Shown in pieces: positions 62,296 through 64,000 of a DNA stretch of 64,000 nucleotides. Under the pieces are notes generated by a model that was not told the DNA's origin, searched no databases, and was given only the letters and a program-made list of their open reading frames with translations. The translations under genes were made by a program, and so were the position numbers. Each line of letters begins with the position of its first letter. The first letter of the stretch is position 1. The DNA is taken from contig JACKAC010000001.1 of NCBI GenBank assembly GCA_020635255.1, positions 434,001 through 498,000 on the forward strand, given 5' to 3'. The DNA comes from Ignavibacteriales bacterium. Its GTDB lineage: Bacteria > Bacteroidota > Ignavibacteria > Tepidaquicellales > Tepidaquicellaceae.

Positions 62296-62964
62296 ATGTC
62301 GGATATTTTAAAAATATTATCCATCGAACACCTGACGCACGATGTACTCAGGATCACTGTAGAAAAATCTGCACAGCTGGCTTACATTCCGGGACAAGCC
62401 ACAGATTTGTCAATCAATAAACCCGGCTGGGAAAAAGAATTACGGACCTTCACCTTTACTTCTCTACCAAGTGATGAAAATGTAGAATTCACCATAAAAA
62501 CCTATCCTTCACACAATGGAGTTACGAATCAGCTCCTTACATTAAACAAAGGTGATGAAATTATTATTCATGATATTTATGGGGATATTAAATATAAAGG
62601 TGAAGGTATATTTATTGCGGGAGGAGCAGGAGTAACACCTTTCATTGCAATTTTTAAACAACTTGAGGAGAAGAACGAGATCGGTAATAATAAACTGATC
62701 TTTGCAAATAAAACTGTTTCTGATATTATTCTGGAAGATAAATTCAACGCGATGCTGGGCAGTAATTTCATCAACGTACTTTCTGACGAAGAACGTGAGG
62801 GATATGAACACGGATTTATTTCAGCAGAACTGATAAAAAAGCACATGGACCAAAACACCCGGTATTTCTATCTCTGCGGACCACCGCCGATGATGAAGGC
62901 TACAGAAAAGCACTTAGACACATTAGGGGTTAAAGACAACTTTATTGTGAAAGAGGCTTTTTAG
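62296..62964 (+). CDS. FAD/NAD(P)H-dependent ferredoxin reductase-like flavoprotein
   Basis: The 222-residue protein has the FNR-family layout: FAD domain with YIPGQATDLSINKPGWEKELRTFTFTSLP (R-x-F-T-x-T/S-S) and EFTIKTYP, then NAD domain with GEGIFIAGGAGVTPFIAIF, KLIFANKT and FYLCGPPPMMKATEKHLDTLGV. There is no 2Fe-2S domain. It is 5 bp after folE, the last gene of the operon, and probably reduces a redox partner using NAD(P)H. Confidence 0.88.
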   Translation: MSDILKILSIEHLTHDVLRITVEKSAQLAYIPGQATDLSINKPGWEKELRTFTFTSLPSDENVEFTIKTYPSHNGVTNQLLTLNKGDEIIIHDIYGDIKYKGEGIFIAGGAGVTPFIAIFKQLEEKNEIGNNKLIFANKTVSDIILEDKFNAMLGSNFINVLSDEEREGYEHGFISAELIKKHMDQNTRYFYLCGPPPMMKATEKHLDTLGVKDNFIVKEAF

Positions 62965-63293
62965 CGTGACCAAAGTTATGCTCGAGATGATTTTAGAACT
63001 CCTTCACTTTTCTGATAAGATGTATCAAAACAACCACACCTTATTATCTATAGATTCCATAATAGGAGATCCGATCTCATCATGGTGGCAGGAGGGAGTG
63101 TTGAAACAATGAAGAAGATAATTCGGCGAACCGAGACAATAAAGAATCCTCGTACTTCGAAGAATCTCTTAGTAGAAGATTCTCCGGAAAATACTTACAT
63201 GCAAACTCTGCTACAGAAATAGCCGCACGCATGAACATGTCGCGTATGCTCTGCAGCTGATGCCAGTGATGAATCCAATAATATCAATTAATA
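62965..63293. other. 329-bp stretch without a supported gene
   Basis: Two short overlapping frames start here (about 62978-63112 and 63082-63222), neither with family resemblance or a good ribosome site. CTTCGAAGAATCTC...GAAGATTCTCCGGAAAA near 63156-63190 forms a weak stem and may be the folE operon terminator region. I see nothing else. Confidence 0.4.
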
Positions 63294-63932
63294 TCATAAA
63301 TATTTGACAGCTCGTTTAAGCTGACGCAATTCTCGAACTCTAACAATAGCTTCACCGCGCAAAGGAAAATGCATGACAAAAACTTTTGATGTGCCTATGT
63401 TTTCTTGCCAACCAAAAGAAAAATCTTTTGACCCGGTATATTTTTCGTATGTGACTTTACCGATGAAACAGACTACCTTCGGCATCTCTGTTTTCATTAT
63501 ACGAGAGATTTTTTTGTGACCAGGTAACTCCTCATGCTTCTGGATCTCTGTAATATCTACAGTTGGTCTGCCTATAATGTTTACGAATCCAAGCCCGTAT
63601 TCTCCATTAAACTTCTCTCTGTACATCCGTTCTAATGTATTATCGTCACGCAATTCGTCTCTTTTCTCCTTGATAAGACCGGCTTCCGAGAGAAGATACC
63701 AAAACAATTTGTTATTGGAAAAAGGAACGCGACGATTAAACGACCCAGGATGTGGGTTAATACCTACAAAAAGTATATTCGGTTTTTTGTATCTATACCT
63801 GATCATATTTTTGGTTCGGGATAAATGAGTTGTCCTTTTCTTACTTTCAAAAAAGGTGTCATCCTGTGCTTTGTAGCGGATGCACGACTCATAATATCCT
63901 GCACCAACCCTTTTCAGTAAGCGCATCACCAA
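63294..63932 (-). CDS. Mug/TDG-type uracil-DNA glycosylase
   Basis: The frame encodes 212 residues. The recognisable Mug/TDG core starts near residue 50: PNILFVGINPHPGSFNRRVPFSNNKLFWYLLSEAGL (catalytic GINP motif with Asn), then GYLGLGFVNIIGRPT-like GLGFVNIIGRPTVDI, and PKVVCFIGKVTYEKYTG. The C-terminal motif is the MHFPLRGEAIVRVRELRQL region. It removes uracil or thymine from G mismatches. The true start may be the internal Met at about residue 43, as the first 40 residues are not conserved in the family. Confidence 0.85.
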   Translation of the reverse strand: MVMRLLKRVGAGYYESCIRYKAQDDTFFESKKRTTHLSRTKNMIRYRYKKPNILFVGINPHPGSFNRRVPFSNNKLFWYLLSEAGLIKEKRDELRDDNTLERMYREKFNGEYGLGFVNIIGRPTVDITEIQKHEELPGHKKISRIMKTEMPKVVCFIGKVTYEKYTGSKDFSFGWQENIGTSKVFVMHFPLRGEAIVRVRELRQLKRAVKYL

Positions 63933-64000
63933 TGAGTGAACGATGGCATCGCCACGGCAAGGCCTCAGCGCTCATAATTGCGGTGTTTCTGAGGCTCGCA

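Noticed and set aside
62966..63222. Two short ORFs between the reductase and the glycosylase
   Set aside because: They overlap each other in different frames, have no ribosome site or family resemblance, and the upstream gene ends immediately before; chance ORFs are more likely.

Overview
The window looks like a chromosome segment from the Bacteroidota/Ignavibacteriota side of the tree. The evidence is a secreted protein ending in an Ignavibacteria-style type IX secretion sorting domain (YPNPFNP motif, C-terminal Lys), a SusC/TonB-type receptor with a carboxypeptidase-regulatory-like N-terminus, a thrombospondin-type-3/OmpA outer-membrane protein, a DUF5522 protein and frequent non-ATG starts with weak Shine-Dalgarno signals. 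No species can be named from the sequence alone.

Region 1 (1-13.8 kb) is ordinary host sequence, visibly richer in GC than what follows: the end of folD, prmA, a secreted barrel-like protein, two cupins, an MscS-type channel, a lipoprotein plus TonB-dependent receptor, an NAD-dependent epimerase, the TSP3-OmpA protein, a pair of DUF3298-like exported paralogues, a multi-pass membrane protein and a type IX secreted cysteine-hydrolase-like protein.

Region 2 (about 13.8-59.55 kb) is an AT-rich integrated element. Its left edge is the 3' half of a tRNA-Lys(CUU) gene. Next to it come a helicase-nuclease, then a tyrosine integrase with an excisionase-like partner. The rest is almost entirely conflict/defence cargo: a GHKL ATPase with a ClpP-like pseudo-protease; a family A polymerase-like protein with an XRE repressor; a compact ubiquitin-like conjugation operon (Ubl, E2-like, ThiF/E1, JAB peptidase); an Ssp-type DNA phosphorothioation system split over two strands (sspA on +; sspB, sspC, sspD on -) that brackets two helicases, a MORC-like ATPase, a PLD nuclease and a deoxyribosyltransferase/membrane protein pair; an SF1 helicase fused to a Vsr-like nuclease beside an HD hydrolase; a ShosTA-like PRTase/DprA pair with a HAD gene; a secreted trypsin-like TPR protease with an ARPP-1 protein; nucleases (SNase, PGN_0703-like, DUF2779); and two WYL-type regulators.

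Region 3 (59.55-64 kb) begins abruptly. An AAA ATPase is cut just after its Walker A motif and is joined to an NADPH-dependent FMN reductase that lacks its start. No intact tRNA-Lys is seen here, although one would be expected at the right end of the element. This is either a deletion/rearrangement or an assembly join. Beyond it lie a small conserved protein, a DoxX-like protein, an ECF sigma factor, folE and an NAD(P)H reductase in a tight operon, then a Mug/TDG-type uracil-DNA glycosylase.

The most interesting parts are the ubiquitin-like operon, whose Ubl ends in Ala-Ala-Ala instead of Gly-Gly and which has a 13-bp perfect hairpin between the Ubl and E2 genes; the Ssp locus with an unusual candidate effector set; and two unlisted small cationic membrane peptides near the Ubl operon.
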